DNA from: Tridacna crocea | Taxonomy: Eukaryota > Mollusca > Bivalvia > Cardiida > Cardiidae | Assembly (NCBI GenBank): GCA_943736015.1 | Contig: OX031070.1 | Coordinates: 38,122,173-38,186,172 of the forward strand | Length of the DNA stretch: 64,000 bases | Direction of reading: 5' to 3' | Shown here: positions 56,201 to 64,000 of the stretch, piece after piece | Position numbering within the stretch: the stretch's first letter is position 1 | How the letters are laid out: each line of letters starts with the position of its first letter | Position numbers and translations under genes: made by a program | The notes under the pieces: model-generated | The model's database searches: none | What the model saw: only the letters and a program-made list of their open reading frames with translations | What the model was told of the DNA's origin: nothing

Positions 56201-59062
56201 TCGCAGACTTAATTTGCATAGCACGTCGGTGGCCGTCGCTCGAAATATGTCGACTTTTTGTTCTACGATCGAGCTTCTCTGAAAGTCTGTACAACCTGTT
56301 GTGAACATATTTTTTGCTTGGTTTCACAGCAAATTAAACACTTCAAGCGAATGGAAGAATCTGTATTATAAGCGTCTTTCACTAACCAATCTTTAAAGGC
56401 AGAATCTTTCAGCCATTGGTCTTGGAAAGATCGAGAATGTATTTTTTTTTTGCGGGGAAGCCATTTTCTGTTTCAGCATACAAGTGCTAAGCAACGGCTA
56501 CCGTCCCGCTCAGTTCACCGGGAAAGACAGTATATAGGCAGCGCGGGTAAACAGTTGTAGTTGTTTTATTTTGGCGCACTACGTTCTATTTATAGACATT
56601 TTGGAATTCCGATGGTCAGGTTGTACAGGCAGATTTAAAATCTTAGTAGACCATTTTAAATTGTTTTCGCTGTTGATGAAATCTTATTAAACTATCGTTT
56701 TGACTCAAGTTTGACTGCGTCCCAAGGACGCGATCAGCTTATTGATTTTGCGTCCGAACTGATTTTAATGCGTATATAGGTACGTTTACGTCGTAAACGG
56801 AAACACTGCATAAGGTTTGATGGAGAATAATTCATTTTATTTATCCCTGCAAAACCAATGTTTTCGGGGGTATACTGGAATCAGCCTGTCTGTCTCTGTA
56901 CAAATAATGGCCTGTTTCTGTCAAAGGGCTGGCGGGGGTATTAAGTCAAAATCTGTGACAGCTTTAGTTAATTTCAAAATCAAAATCACTCCCTCTATTA
57001 TGAGCTCTGCTATTAAATAGCAAAAAAAGGGTTTTTACTACAGACTTGTAAGTTTCATTTTACCGAAGCACTATAATGGTTAAAGGATTGATTAAATTTG
57101 AATAGTCTAAACCTGTTTATTTTCAGGCTCAAAGAAACTTGCTTCAGTACCAAGTGGTGGAGCAGTAGCTGCCGGTGGTGGTGGCGCTGCTGCCGGCGGT
57201 GGTGATGCACCAGCTGAGGCCAAAGAAGGTATGTTTCCTAGCTTTATCAGTCGAATTTTTAACATGAGTGTTATTTTATCCTCGTCAGATGTATTAACTC
57301 TGTTCCTCACAAATAAGACTATGAGTGATCCTGAGAAGAAGTCTAGAAAACATTGTAGTAAAGGAGAACATTATGGTAACCGTGCCAGCACTTTCTACCT
57401 TGCCAACAATATTTTCTACCTTATCAAAGTCAGAAATCATATTATCAAGATTTAATGTATTTTATGCAGATGTCTTGAATTTGTCCTTTGGTTGCCGTAA
57501 CCCTTTACCACACAATCCCAACTTTGAACAACCCTGAGAAAGAAGCCTTTTGAAAACATTGAGGGAAAAGGAGAAAATGCTGGTAACCAGCATTTTCTCC
57601 TTTTCCCACAATGTTTTCTACCCTTCATAACACAAACTTTGATTTTCAGTTACATTTATGTTTTCGTCTGCAAATGCTTTCAATTTGGGCCAGTCAATAA
57701 TTTTGTCGTTTGGTAATGAGTTAACCTCACAAAACTTAAGTTTGAACGCCCTTAGTGGAAAAAAAACTCTTGAAAACATTTTGTGGAAAATGCTGGCACT
57801 TGGATGTTTTCTTCTTTTCATCTAGAGTGGTGAAGACCCTTTATAGGGCAGGTGGCCCTGCACAAGCTATTGCAAACTTTTTGTCGATGCTCCGCATGTC
57901 AAAGGGCCAATAAACGTAATGATTAACTGTTTACCAAACGAGAAATTTTCAGAATAGTCAAAATCGAAAGTATTTGCAGATGACAAAATAAATGGGACTT
58001 AAAAGTTGAAATTTGTTATTGGAAGGGCAGAAAACATTGTGGGAAAAGGAGAAAATACTGGTTACCAGCATTTTCTCCTGTACTCACAATGTTGTCAAAA
58101 GCCTTCTTTTCCTAGATTGTTTAAATTGTATGGTAAAGAGATAACCCTTTACTCCATAGATACTCATTTCTACACATTGCTTGTACGAGCGTTTGGAAAA
58201 CATTTTGGAAAAAGTCGAAATTGCTCGTGACAAGCAATTTCATCTTTTGTCACAATGTTTTCTATGCTATCAAAATTTGTCATATACACATAAAAAAAAA
58301 TGGCTTCCTCCTTGCTGTTATTTAGGGACATTTAGAGATACCATAGAAATGGCTTATGGAGTAAAGGGTTAAGGAGTTCGTCAACAAAACGGATGAAAAG
58401 TATTTTTTGGGATCCAAAAATTATGTGATGAGTGGTGACTTGTGAGGTGCATTACATCACAGAGATGCATTAACCCTTTACCACACCACAAAAATTTTAG
58501 ATTTGTCCAATTCGAAGGCATTTGAAGATGACATATCCAATGTGATTCTTATTGTGAAAAGTGTCTGAGATAGTGTAGAAAACATTGTGGAAAAAGGAGA
58601 AAATGCTGGTTAGCAGCATTTTCTCCTTTTCCCAAGTTTTCCAAAGTACTTCCTCAAGGTGTTAAAAGTCGAGATTGTGTGGTAAAGGGTTTTAAAACCC
58701 TTTACAACACAACCGCACATTTTGACAACCCTGAAAAAGAAGTCCTTTGAAAGCATTGTTGGATTAGGAGGAGGAGGAGGAGAGAATGCTGGTACCAGCA
58801 TTTTCTTCTTTTCCGGCAAAGTTTTTACCAATTCAAGAACTATACTTTTATAGAAAGAAAAAAAGTATCATTTGCCTGTAAATTCTGCCACTATGAATAT
58901 ATTTAAAATTTCGCTTTGTTGTACAGGGTTTAACCCCTTATTCTGGCAGTGCATTTTGTATTGAACCAAAATTTTCTATTTTACCTTACAGAAAAGAAAG
59001 AGGAAAAGAAGGAAGAATCAGAAGAGTCTGACGATGACATGGGCTTCGGGCTGTTTGACTAA
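53089..59062 (+). CDS. RPLP2: 60S acidic ribosomal protein P2, three coding exons
   Basis: Coding exons 53089-53260, 57127-57228 and 58992-59062 (junction phases 1 and 1) give 114 residues, the usual P2 length. It starts MRYVAAYLLAALGG, with the P2 dimerisation region to about residue 60 (DIDKILGSVGIE, KVISELKGKSIEELIEEG). The Gly/Ala hinge follows (GGGGAAAGGGDAPAEA), and the invariant acidic tail ends ESDDDMGFGLFD. P1/P2 dimers form the flexible ribosomal stalk that recruits elongation factors, and the SDDDMGFGLFD tail binds factors directly. The acceptor lies one base before the ATG. Introns of 3.9 and 1.8 kb are filled with MITEs. Family assignment is certain. Confidence 0.97.
53295..53524 (+). 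mobile_element. TTAA MITE, type A
   Basis: Left TTAA 53295-53298; right end GGTAAAGAGTAAAG has lost TTAA. It begins 35 bases after coding exon 1. Confidence 0.78.
53500..54066 (+). repeat. Segmental direct repeat, copy 1
   Basis: The stretch starting GGTCTAAAATTTTCTCATTT and the stretch starting GGATTTCCAATGCACAGATG both recur downstream (54085-54370 and 55207-55433) with only a few differences. Confidence 0.85.
54005..54066. repeat. Family H foldback hairpin (shortened)
   Basis: TAGATCAGGATCGGACTGCA and CAGTGATCGTGATCTAC; one arm lost a few bases compared with 55370-55433. Confidence 0.65.
54085..54370 (+). repeat. Segmental direct repeat, copy 2
   Basis: Duplicate of about 53500-53760, beginning CTTTCAATTTGGATCGGTC and including CACTGCACTGCCTAGTTAAT. 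Confidence 0.85.
54300..54517 (-). mobile_element. TTAA MITE, type A (left end decayed)
   Basis: Hairpin GGAGAAAATGCTGCTAACCA and mirror; right TTAA 54514-54517 is shared with the next copy. Confidence 0.65.
54514..54740 (+). mobile_element. TTAA MITE, type A, sharing TTAA
   Basis: TTAACTCTTTACCACACAAT at left; right end GGTAAAGAGTTGAA has a mutated TTAA. Near-perfect palindrome. Confidence 0.8.
54780..54935 (+). mobile_element. tRNA-SINE fragment
   Basis: Tail AAAAATAATGTTGAAAGCAG + TATAAACTCCAT and a diverged body. Confidence 0.45.
54985..55433 (+). repeat. Segmental direct repeat, copy 3
   Basis: Parallels 53640-54066: MITE remnant with GAAAATGCTGGTAATCAGCA, then the shared stretch GGATTTCCAATGCACAGATG to a family H hairpin at 55370-55433. 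Confidence 0.8.
55593..56808 (-). mobile_element. hAT-like element, 1216 bp, truncated
   Basis: Terminal inverted repeats CAGTGTTTCCGTTTG and CGTAAACGGAAACACTG, flanked by CATAA at 55588-55592 and 56809-56813. The target is known from the family E consensus, so the 5-bp duplication is well supported. hAT elements usually make 8 bp, but 5-6 bp hAT groups exist. It carries a transposase-like fragment on the - strand. It sits in an intron of RPLP2. Confidence 0.75.
56019..56327 (-). pseudogene. hAT-like transposase fragment
   Basis: 102 codons with ETKSNDSLFPQLMTVYFTVK and SSFPQLSELDLQKTNG. This resembles the part of hAT-derived proteins (ZNF862/KIAA1586-like) in which a cell is said to enter via FxxxYxxxK..PF..F. 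Downstream catalytic parts are absent, so it cannot be an active transposase. Confidence 0.6.
57127..57228 (+). CDS. RPLP2: RPLP2 coding exon 2: Gly/Ala hinge
   Basis: TATTTTCAG|GC to AAAGAAG|GTATG, encoding SKKLASVPSGG and the Gly/Ala-rich hinge. Confidence 0.95.
57270..57500 (+). mobile_element. TTAA MITE, type A (strongly decayed)
   Basis: GATCCTGAGAAGAAG, AAAACATTGTAGTAAAGGAG and ATCTTGAATTTGTCCTTTGG are recognisable; ends lost. Confidence 0.5.
57497..57724 (+). mobile_element. TTAA MITE, type A
   Basis: Left GTAACCCTTTACCACACAAT, right TTAA 57721-57724; near-perfect palindrome (one arm CATTGAGGGAAAAGG). Confidence 0.82.
57923..58144 (-). mobile_element. TTAA MITE, type A
   Basis: TTAACTGTTTACCAAACGAG at left; right end GGTAAAGAGATAA joins the type B copy that follows. 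Confidence 0.75.
58141..58372 (+). mobile_element. TTAA MITE, type B, abutting a type A copy
   Basis: ATAACCCTTTACTCCATAGA to AGTAAAGGGTTAA; palindrome with a few unpaired changes (GCTCGTGACAAGC). Confidence 0.78.
58470..58695 (-). mobile_element. TTAA MITE, type A
   Basis: TTAACCCTTTACCACACCAC at left and TAAAGGGTTTTAA at right. The junction GGGTTTTAAAACCC joins it to the next, oppositely oriented copy. Confidence 0.75.
58692..58850 (+). mobile_element. TTAA MITE, type A (right half lost)
   Basis: TTAAAACCCTTTACAACACA at left; hairpin with an inserted GGAGGAGGAGG run (AGGAGGAGGAGGAGAGAATG). Confidence 0.6.
58992..59062 (+). CDS. RPLP2: RPLP2 coding exon 3: acidic tail
   Basis: TTACCTTACAG|AA to TAA, encoding the Lys/Glu stretch and DDDMGFGLFD. 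A variant poly(A) signal AGTAAA about 80 bases downstream may end the mRNA. Confidence 0.96.
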
Positions 59063-59285
59063 AATTCAACACCTTGTACACCTGGTTCACTCGAGGGAAA
59101 ATAGGCTGCTTTGTTGTACTGTGACATATATGTACAAACAGTAAAAGAAAGAAAAAAATTGAAAAATTTAGTTTGAGTTTGTAGATCTTTTTGTTGTGTC
59201 TGTTTGTCGTTTCTGTAGCAGATGTCATGATGTGGAAAAAGTGGGAGTGCTGTGCAATGTTCTGCTAGTAGAATTCAAAGCCCAT

Positions 59286-59478
59286 CAGAGTTTCAGATAG
59301 AGGAAGTGATTTTATTTTCAAAATTGAAAATACTAATTATTCCCCCATTAAATCCTTATGTTATGGGTACTCATTAGAATCGTCTCTTTGAGACGATTCT
59401 AATGAGTACCCATGACATAGGGTGTGGAAAAGAAAAAAATAGATGTAAACTACCATGACTCCCTCTTATCTGGAGCTC
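59286..59478. mobile_element. Family E foldback MITE
   Basis: Near-perfect central palindrome (GAATCGTCTCTTTGAGACGA), right end CTGGAGCTC. Confidence 0.82.
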
Positions 59479-59496
59479 TGGCACATATAGCTGTTG

Positions 59497-59631
59497 GCTG
59501 AGCCATGGTAATTGTAGCATACAGGATTTTAAAACGTAGGGTTACTGCCTTACTGGTTCCAAGCCTCAGCTCTGCTAATTTCTTTTGGAGGATTGTTGAT
59601 AACGAAGGTAACAGGACTCATTCCTCTCTCC
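59497..59631 (+). mobile_element. tRNA-SINE fragment
   Basis: GCTGAGCCATGGTAATTGTA and CTTACTGGTTCCAAGCC resemble the SINE at 52376; it is interrupted by the family D MITE that starts at about 59632. Confidence 0.5.
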
Positions 59632-59836
59632 AGGTTTCATATTCAACCATTCTTAAGAACATTCTTAGTCTAAACTCTTATTCTTCAGAATTTTGTCAAT
59701 GTGAAAGTAACAGAACTTCTGATTGGCTAAACCAAATTGGTTTAGCCAATCAGAAGTTCTGTTACTTTCACAGTCGGGAAATCTTGAAGAATAAGGCCAA
59801 GAACGTTCTTAAGAATGGTTGGTGAATACGGACCCA
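59632..59836. mobile_element. Family D foldback MITE
   Basis: About 205 bp, arms nearly perfect, centre GGCTAAACCAAATTGGTTTA. It ends GAATACGGACCC, directly against the next element. Confidence 0.85.
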
Positions 59837-60026
59837 GAGCTCCAGATAGAGTGATTTTGAATTCAAAATTAAACATGTTAATTTTTCTCCATTAAACCCT
59901 ATTTTATGGGTACTCATTAGAATCCTCTCATGAAGACGATTCTAATGAGTACCCACAACATGGGGTTTTAAAGAGAAATAATGGATAAATTTTGATTACC
60001 ATCACTCCCGATTATCTTGAACTCTG
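59837..60026. mobile_element. Family E foldback MITE
   Basis: GAGCTCCAGATAGAGTGATT to CTTGAACTC; centre AATCCTCTCATGAAGACGAT with a few unpaired bases. Confidence 0.82.
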
Positions 60027-60049
60027 AATGTTGATCATTGGTTCAATGA

Positions 60050-60240
60050 TGGTTGGGGTTCTGTTAGGCTATGTGAAGTATAAGACTCATAAACTTGGGT
60101 CTTTTGTGGGAGTGTCCCAGGACAAGAAACTAAAGAGCCCTAGCCTAGTGCTAGTAAAACCCAGGAAAACATGAAAATGTTGCCACAATGTGACCGAAAT
60201 AATGTTGAAAGCGGTTTAAACACCACAAATATTCAATTGA
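60050..60240 (+). mobile_element. tRNA-SINE (head lost)
   Basis: GTCTTTTGTGGGAGTGTCCC, GAGCCCTAGCCTAGTGCTAG and tail GTGACCGAAATAATGTTGAA + AGCGGTTTAAACACC. Confidence 0.65.
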
Positions 60241-60264
60241 CAATGTTTACCTGAAAGATCTGTC

Positions 60265-60460
60265 TGGGGATTAATGATGGTCCTTGCGGCAGGATTCATT
60301 CTTCTCCCAATGCTAACCACTGTCTTGATGATGGTTATGTAGGAAATGTGGTTGCTTGCAAAGAATATTTTGCGGAGTTTTGGTAAAAGAGAGTACAGAT
60401 AGGTGCACTGGCCACTGCTATATAACTGAAGTAATGTCGAAAATGAACTTCAACACCATA
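60265..60460 (+). mobile_element. SINE related to the 52376 copy (head lost)
   Basis: GGGGATTAATGATGGTCCTT, GCACTGGCCACTGCTATATA and the tail ACTGAAGTAATGTCG match the body at 52470-52700. Confidence 0.6.
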
Positions 60461-60609
60461 TGAGAAATCAATTATGCTCTATTAACTCTTTTCCAAAGGA
60501 CAAAACTGTAGCCTTTTCCAAATCGAAAGCATTTAGTAAACAAATTTATTGCCATTGAGATTTCTACATCACAGGGTAAAAAAAATTGCATGAAAAAGAG
60601 AAATGTTAG

Positions 60610-60838
60610 TTAACTCATTACCAATCGACAATATTTTAGGCTTGTTCAAATTGTAAGCATTTGCAGACGACAAAATAAAAGTGACTGAAAATTTGAAATT
60701 TGTTTTGTGAAGAGTAAAAAACATTGTGGGAAAAGGAGAAAGTGCTGGTTACCAGCATTTTCTCCTTTTCCAACAATGTTTTCTAAAGGCTTCTTTTTCA
60801 GGGTTGTTGAAAGTAGGGATTGTGTGGTAATGGGTTAA
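60610..60838 (-). mobile_element. TTAA MITE, type A
   Basis: 229 bp with TTAA ends; palindrome with one unpaired base (AGAAAGTGCTGG). Confidence 0.85.
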
Positions 60839-60868
60839 TACAGGTTGTTTGCTTTTAAAGCTGGCCAC

Positions 60869-61110
60869 TTAACCCCTTACCAAATAATCCTTGGTTTTTA
60901 CAACCCAGAGGAAGATGCCTTCTGAAAGCATTGTTGGAAAATGAGAGAATGCTGGTAACCAGCATTGGCACCAGCAGTTTCTCCTTTTCCCATGATGTTT
61001 CAACTCTTCTAAAGTCAAGTTTCAATTTGCAGTCGCTTTTATTTTGTCTGCAAATGCTTTCAAGTTAGACAAGTCTATTTTTTGTCATTTGAAAATTTTG
61101 TTGCTGCTTA
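60869..61110 (+). mobile_element. TTAA MITE, type A with altered hairpin
   Basis: The hairpin holds an extra ATTGGCACCAGCAG next to the centre GCTGGTAACCAGC, so one arm is partly duplicated. Confidence 0.65.
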
Positions 61111-61194
61111 ATAAAGCAATGGGGTTTCAGAGGCCTATGGATACAGGCTCCTGCCTTACCATTCACAAATCTATCTCACTCTTTCCCTATCCTT

Positions 61195-61400
61195 CATTAA
61201 CCTTGTCCAATTATGTTGAAAACTTTATAGAAAGAAAGGAGAAAATGCTGGTAACCAGCAATTTCTTCTTTTCCATAACATTTTCTAATCTTTCAAAGAC
61301 GAATACTCATAGATCATTGGAGAATAGTTTTGATATGTCCTCGCAAATCCTTACATATTTTGAAAAGGTCTAAACTTCTGTCAGTTGGGAAAGAGTTTTT
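61195..61400 (+). mobile_element. TTAA MITE, type A (decayed)
   Basis: GGAGAAAATGCTGGTAACCA then GCAATTTCTTCTTTTCC, an A-type left arm with a B/C-like right arm. Confidence 0.5.
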
Positions 61401-61411
61401 AGAGGATCTGG

Positions 61412-61638
61412 TTAACTCTTTACCACACAATCCCTACTTTTGACAACCCTGAAAAATAAGCTGTGGAAAACATTGTGGGAAAAGGAGAAAATGCTGGTAA
61501 CCAGCATTTTCTCCTTTTCCCACAACGTTTTCTATCCTTCATAAAACAAATTTCAAATGTTCTTTCACTTTTATTTGGTCATCTGCAAAGTTTTTCAATT
61601 CGGACCAGTCTAAAATTTTGTCGTTTGGTAAAGAGTTA
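61412..61638 (+). mobile_element. TTAA MITE, type A
   Basis: TTAACTCTTTACCACACAAT to GTTTGGTAAAGAGTTA; nearly perfect palindrome. Confidence 0.82.
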
Positions 61639-61659
61639 TATGAATGATTTGCAAGTTGA

Positions 61660-61830
61660 GGGCAGTGGGATTGATCCTTACTAGAGTAACTGGGTTTTGT
61701 GGGATTTTACTTGCGCAAGACAATCAAAGCCCTAGCCTAATACTAGTGAACCCCTAGCTATACACAAGTGGTGTGAGCTATATTGCACTGCTATACTGAC
61801 TGAAACAAGCTTGAAAATAAAACCCAATTC
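61660..61830 (+). mobile_element. tRNA-SINE (head lost)
   Basis: GTAACTGGGTTTTGTGGGAT, AAGCCCTAGCCTAATACTAG and the tail ACTGACTGAAACAAGCTTGA. Confidence 0.6.
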
Positions 61831-61854
61831 AATCCATCAGCCCTTTCTTTTGAC

Positions 61855-62083
61855 TTAACCCATTACCACACAATCCCTACTTTTGACACCCCTGAGAAAG
61901 AAGCCTTAAGAAAACATTGTGGGGAAAGGAGAAAATGCTAGTAACCAGCATTTTCTCCTTGTCCCACAATGTTTTCTACCCTTCACAAAACAAATTTCAA
62001 ATTTTCAGTCACTTTTATTTTGTCCTCTGCAAATGCTTTCAATTAGGACAAGTCTAAAATATTGGCATTTGGTAATGAGTTAA
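61855..62083 (+). mobile_element. TTAA MITE, type A
   Basis: 229 bp with TTAA ends; one arm with GTGGGGAAAGG and GCTAGTAACC. Confidence 0.85.
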
Positions 62084-62439
62084 ACCAAACAATACCAATG
62101 TTTTCACCTACCACGGAAAAAAGACCTGTGAAAATACTGAGAAAAAAGCCTTCTGAGAGGCATTTCCTCCTTTTCCCACAATGTTTTCTATCCTTTTAAC
62201 AACAAATCCTGAAAGTCTGAAAAGGCTGCACTATTTGATAGGTCATGTATAATATTTTGTCCAGCATTTCTCTTCTTCCCAAACTGTTTCTACCTGTTTA
62301 AAAGATGATCACGGGACTTGGTAGTCAGTGCTAGAACTTGTGGGAGAAGGAAAACTCGTTTTGAGTTCCTCAATCTTTTTTAAGCTTTAAAATTACAAAT
62401 TTATATATGTAATAAAGATCATGCAAATTTAACTTTTTA

Positions 62440-62625
62440 GATCTACCAAGCGACAACATTTTTGACTTGTCCAAATCGAAAGCATTTGCAGACGACAAAG
62501 TAAAAGTGACTGAAAATTTGAAATTTGTTTTGTGAAGGGTAGAAAACATTGTGGGTAAAGGAGAAAATGCTGGTTACCAGCATTTTCTCCTTTTCCCACA
62601 ATGTTTTCTAAAGTTTTTTTTTTTA
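62440..62625 (-). mobile_element. TTAA MITE, type A (both ends lost)
   Basis: CTACCAAGCGACAACATTTT at left; near-perfect palindrome with centre GGTTACC. Confidence 0.7.
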
Positions 62626-62938
62626 ATTAGCGTGTTCAATTTTTTAACACAAAAGCTGATCCCAAGCAAAATTCATTAATTCTCGAAGTGGTCAAAACAA
62701 CATGCATTTGATATTAACCCCTCGAAGTGAACTTCCAAAGTGAATATTTCACATAAAAAGCTCATGTACAAATGAATTATTACAATTTTTAATGACTACC
62801 CAATCTTCATGCAGATTTTCCAAGGCTGTCGGCTGCAAGAGGTAATGAATCTCGGTAGAAAATACATTACTGTCAACGGCGATCAACAACACCGTGCTTT
62901 GATTTTAAGATTTAGTGGTGTGTAGCCTAATTACAAAC

Positions 62939-62980
62939 ATGGCGGACCGCCTCACGCAGTTGCAAGATGCGGTAAATCAG
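62939..62980 (+). CDS. MED21: MED21 exon 1
   Basis: 14 codons from ATG 62939 to CAG; too short to be seen as an open frame alone but diagnostic in sequence. Confidence 0.9.
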
Positions 62981-64000
62981 GTAAAAAAAAAAGAGTCAAA
63001 TACTAATTAAAATATGTACAAAATTGAGTAGTAGAAGTACTTTGTAGTAGTTCAAGTTATGATGCAACAGGAGATATATTTGGTTCTCGCTCGCCAACGT
63101 TTAACACCAGAAGGCATATTTGTCACTGGTTTTCGATGCTACATGAAACCGAAAGTGCTTTGATTGACGAAAACCGGCTTGTCAGTAGCCATTCCAAGGG
63201 TTCTTGTCAGCTTTTTTTAAGTTGTATCCGGCCTTTTATCCTTTGTCGGCATAAACGCCCCTCTGCTAAGCCTATACAGTCGATGCTTACATGTGGCATT
63301 GTTTTTTTGGTTAAAGGGAGAAATTTAATGAAATTTTCAGCTTTATTCCGTTGAAAACTATTGTATTTGATGTATACGAAATGAATCCATAAACCATTTG
63401 CAATATTTTGACATAATTTTGATTTTCATGGGTTTTTGTGATTTATGAAGGGACATTTTACAGTATTATGCCCCTTTGTCCTTCATTTTTCACTCCTTTT
63501 TTATCTTTAACTCTTTACCAAACGACAAAATTTTAGACTGGTCCAAATTGAAAGCCGACTACAAAAGAAAAAGTAGCTCAAAAATTAAAATTTGTTTCCA
63601 GCAGAGTAGAAAACATTGTGGGAAAAGGAGAAAATGCTAGTTACCAGTATTTTCTTCTTTTCCCACAATGTTTTCGAAAGGCTTTTCTTTCAGGGTCGTT
63701 AAAAGTCGGGATTGTGTGGTAAAGAGTTAAACAAAATTTGTTCTTAGGAATTATGTTGGATGAATTTCAGAGGGTAGTAGTTTCAAATTTCATAGAAGAT
63801 TCATGTTGTGATCATGTTTCTCGCAAATATGTATTTTACTCAGTATTTTATATCCAACCAGGCTATCTTTCCTTCTAAACAATACATTCATTATGAACAT
63901 TTCAGATGGCAGACCATTTCTGTAACAGTGTTGGCATATTGCAGCAGTATGCTCCACCATCACCTTTTCCAGGGTTTGACAAACAAGGAGGAAAGTCACC
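62939..64000 (+). CDS. MED21: Mediator complex subunit 21, 5' part
   Basis: Exon 1 is 62939-62980 (MADRLTQLQDAVNQ, ACAAACATGG context, donor CAG|GTAAAA). Exon 2 starts at 63906 (acceptor CATTTCAG) and reads MADHFCNSVGILQQYAPPSP to the window end, phase 0 across the junction. The N-terminus MADRLTQLQDAVN and the xxFCNxxGxLQQ motif are those of MED21, a coiled-coil subunit of the Mediator middle module that links activators to RNA polymerase II. Most of the protein lies beyond the window. The 925-bp intron holds one TTAA MITE. Confidence 0.93.
63507..63730 (-). mobile_element. TTAA MITE, type A
   Basis: 224 bp with TTAA ends in MED21 intron 1; hairpin with two unpaired changes (GCTAGTTACCAGTAT). 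Confidence 0.85.
63906..64000 (+). CDS. MED21: MED21 exon 2, cut by window end
   Basis: 31 complete codons and two bases, beginning directly after TTTCAG; HFCNSVGILQQ is the conserved helix. Confidence 0.9.
   Translation, partial: MADHFCNSVGILQQYAPPSPFPGFDKQGGKS

Larger units (their letters stand above)
55471..57007. mobile_element. Family E foldback MITE split by an insertion
   Basis: Left part from GAGCTCCAGATTTGAG through the central palindrome to CCCATAACATAA. The right part resumes at 56814 (GGTTTGATGGAGAATAATTC) and ends CAAAATCACTCCCTCTATTA + TGAGCTC. About 120 unrelated bases at 56845-56965 hint at a second rearrangement. Confidence 0.8.
59063..62938. other. Intergenic region between RPLP2 and MED21
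   Basis: Apart from the RPLP2 3' UTR and the listed MITEs and SINEs, no gene is recognised. 62085-62440 contains only remnants of TTAA MITEs. Confidence 0.6.

Noticed and set aside
34613-63730. Many 60-80 residue open frames containing KGENAGNQHFLLFPQCF or LVTSIFSFSHNVF
   Set aside because: All are the TTAA MITE hairpin read in different frames. The peptide recurs wherever the palindrome does, so it is a repeat and not a gene family.

Overview
The window looks like nuclear DNA of an invertebrate animal, most likely a bivalve mollusc. The genes are split by GT-AG introns, the DNA is AT-rich, and most of it is short dispersed repeats. The species cannot be named from the sequence alone. The repeat set (tRNA-derived SINEs, elements carrying CGTCC-type tandem arrays, many long inverted-repeat MITEs) and an immune receptor gene with a DZIP3-like HEPN domain are what make a bivalve the best guess.

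Four protein-coding genes can be read, all on the + strand. (1) 806-34380: an 11-exon gene for a predicted 1409-residue NLR-like receptor. Its order is a disordered N-terminus, a DZIP3-like HEPN domain, a CARD, a NACHT ATPase and LRRs. All ten splice junctions keep the reading frame. (2) 44984-46243: a two-exon secreted C-type lectin. (3) 53089-59062: RPLP2, acidic ribosomal protein P2, in three coding exons, with a probable non-coding TOP first exon at about 51489-51552. (4) 62939-64000: the first two coding exons of MED21, cut by the window end.

Repeats make up most of the rest. Intron 1 of the receptor gene (17 kb) holds a nearly complete CR1/L2-type non-LTR retrotransposon on the - strand at about 2659-8380. 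Its ORF1 and ORF2 are in the same frame, separated by one TAG, and ORF2 has no early ATG. Two elements at 17088-18879 and 21097-22318 share a Helentron-like plan and the same terminal hairpin plus nine-base end. About 40 copies of a TTAA-flanked (piggyBac-like) MITE group of about 228 bp occur through the window, each with a 65-bp near-perfect palindrome in the middle. Sub-types A, B and C differ by substitutions mirrored in both arms. Further foldback families (called D to H here), a MITE pair with 9-bp target duplications, a truncated hAT-like element nested in a family E MITE, SINEs, minisatellites and microsatellites fill the remainder.

The receptor gene and the lectin both fit pattern recognition and innate immunity, but nothing shows that they work together. 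RPLP2 and MED21 are housekeeping genes. The most unusual aspects are the receptor's domain order with several altered catalytic positions, and the density of long inverted repeats inside its introns and those of RPLP2. Exon limits were worked out by eye from splice consensus, phase and protein similarity; no alignment or transcript data were available.
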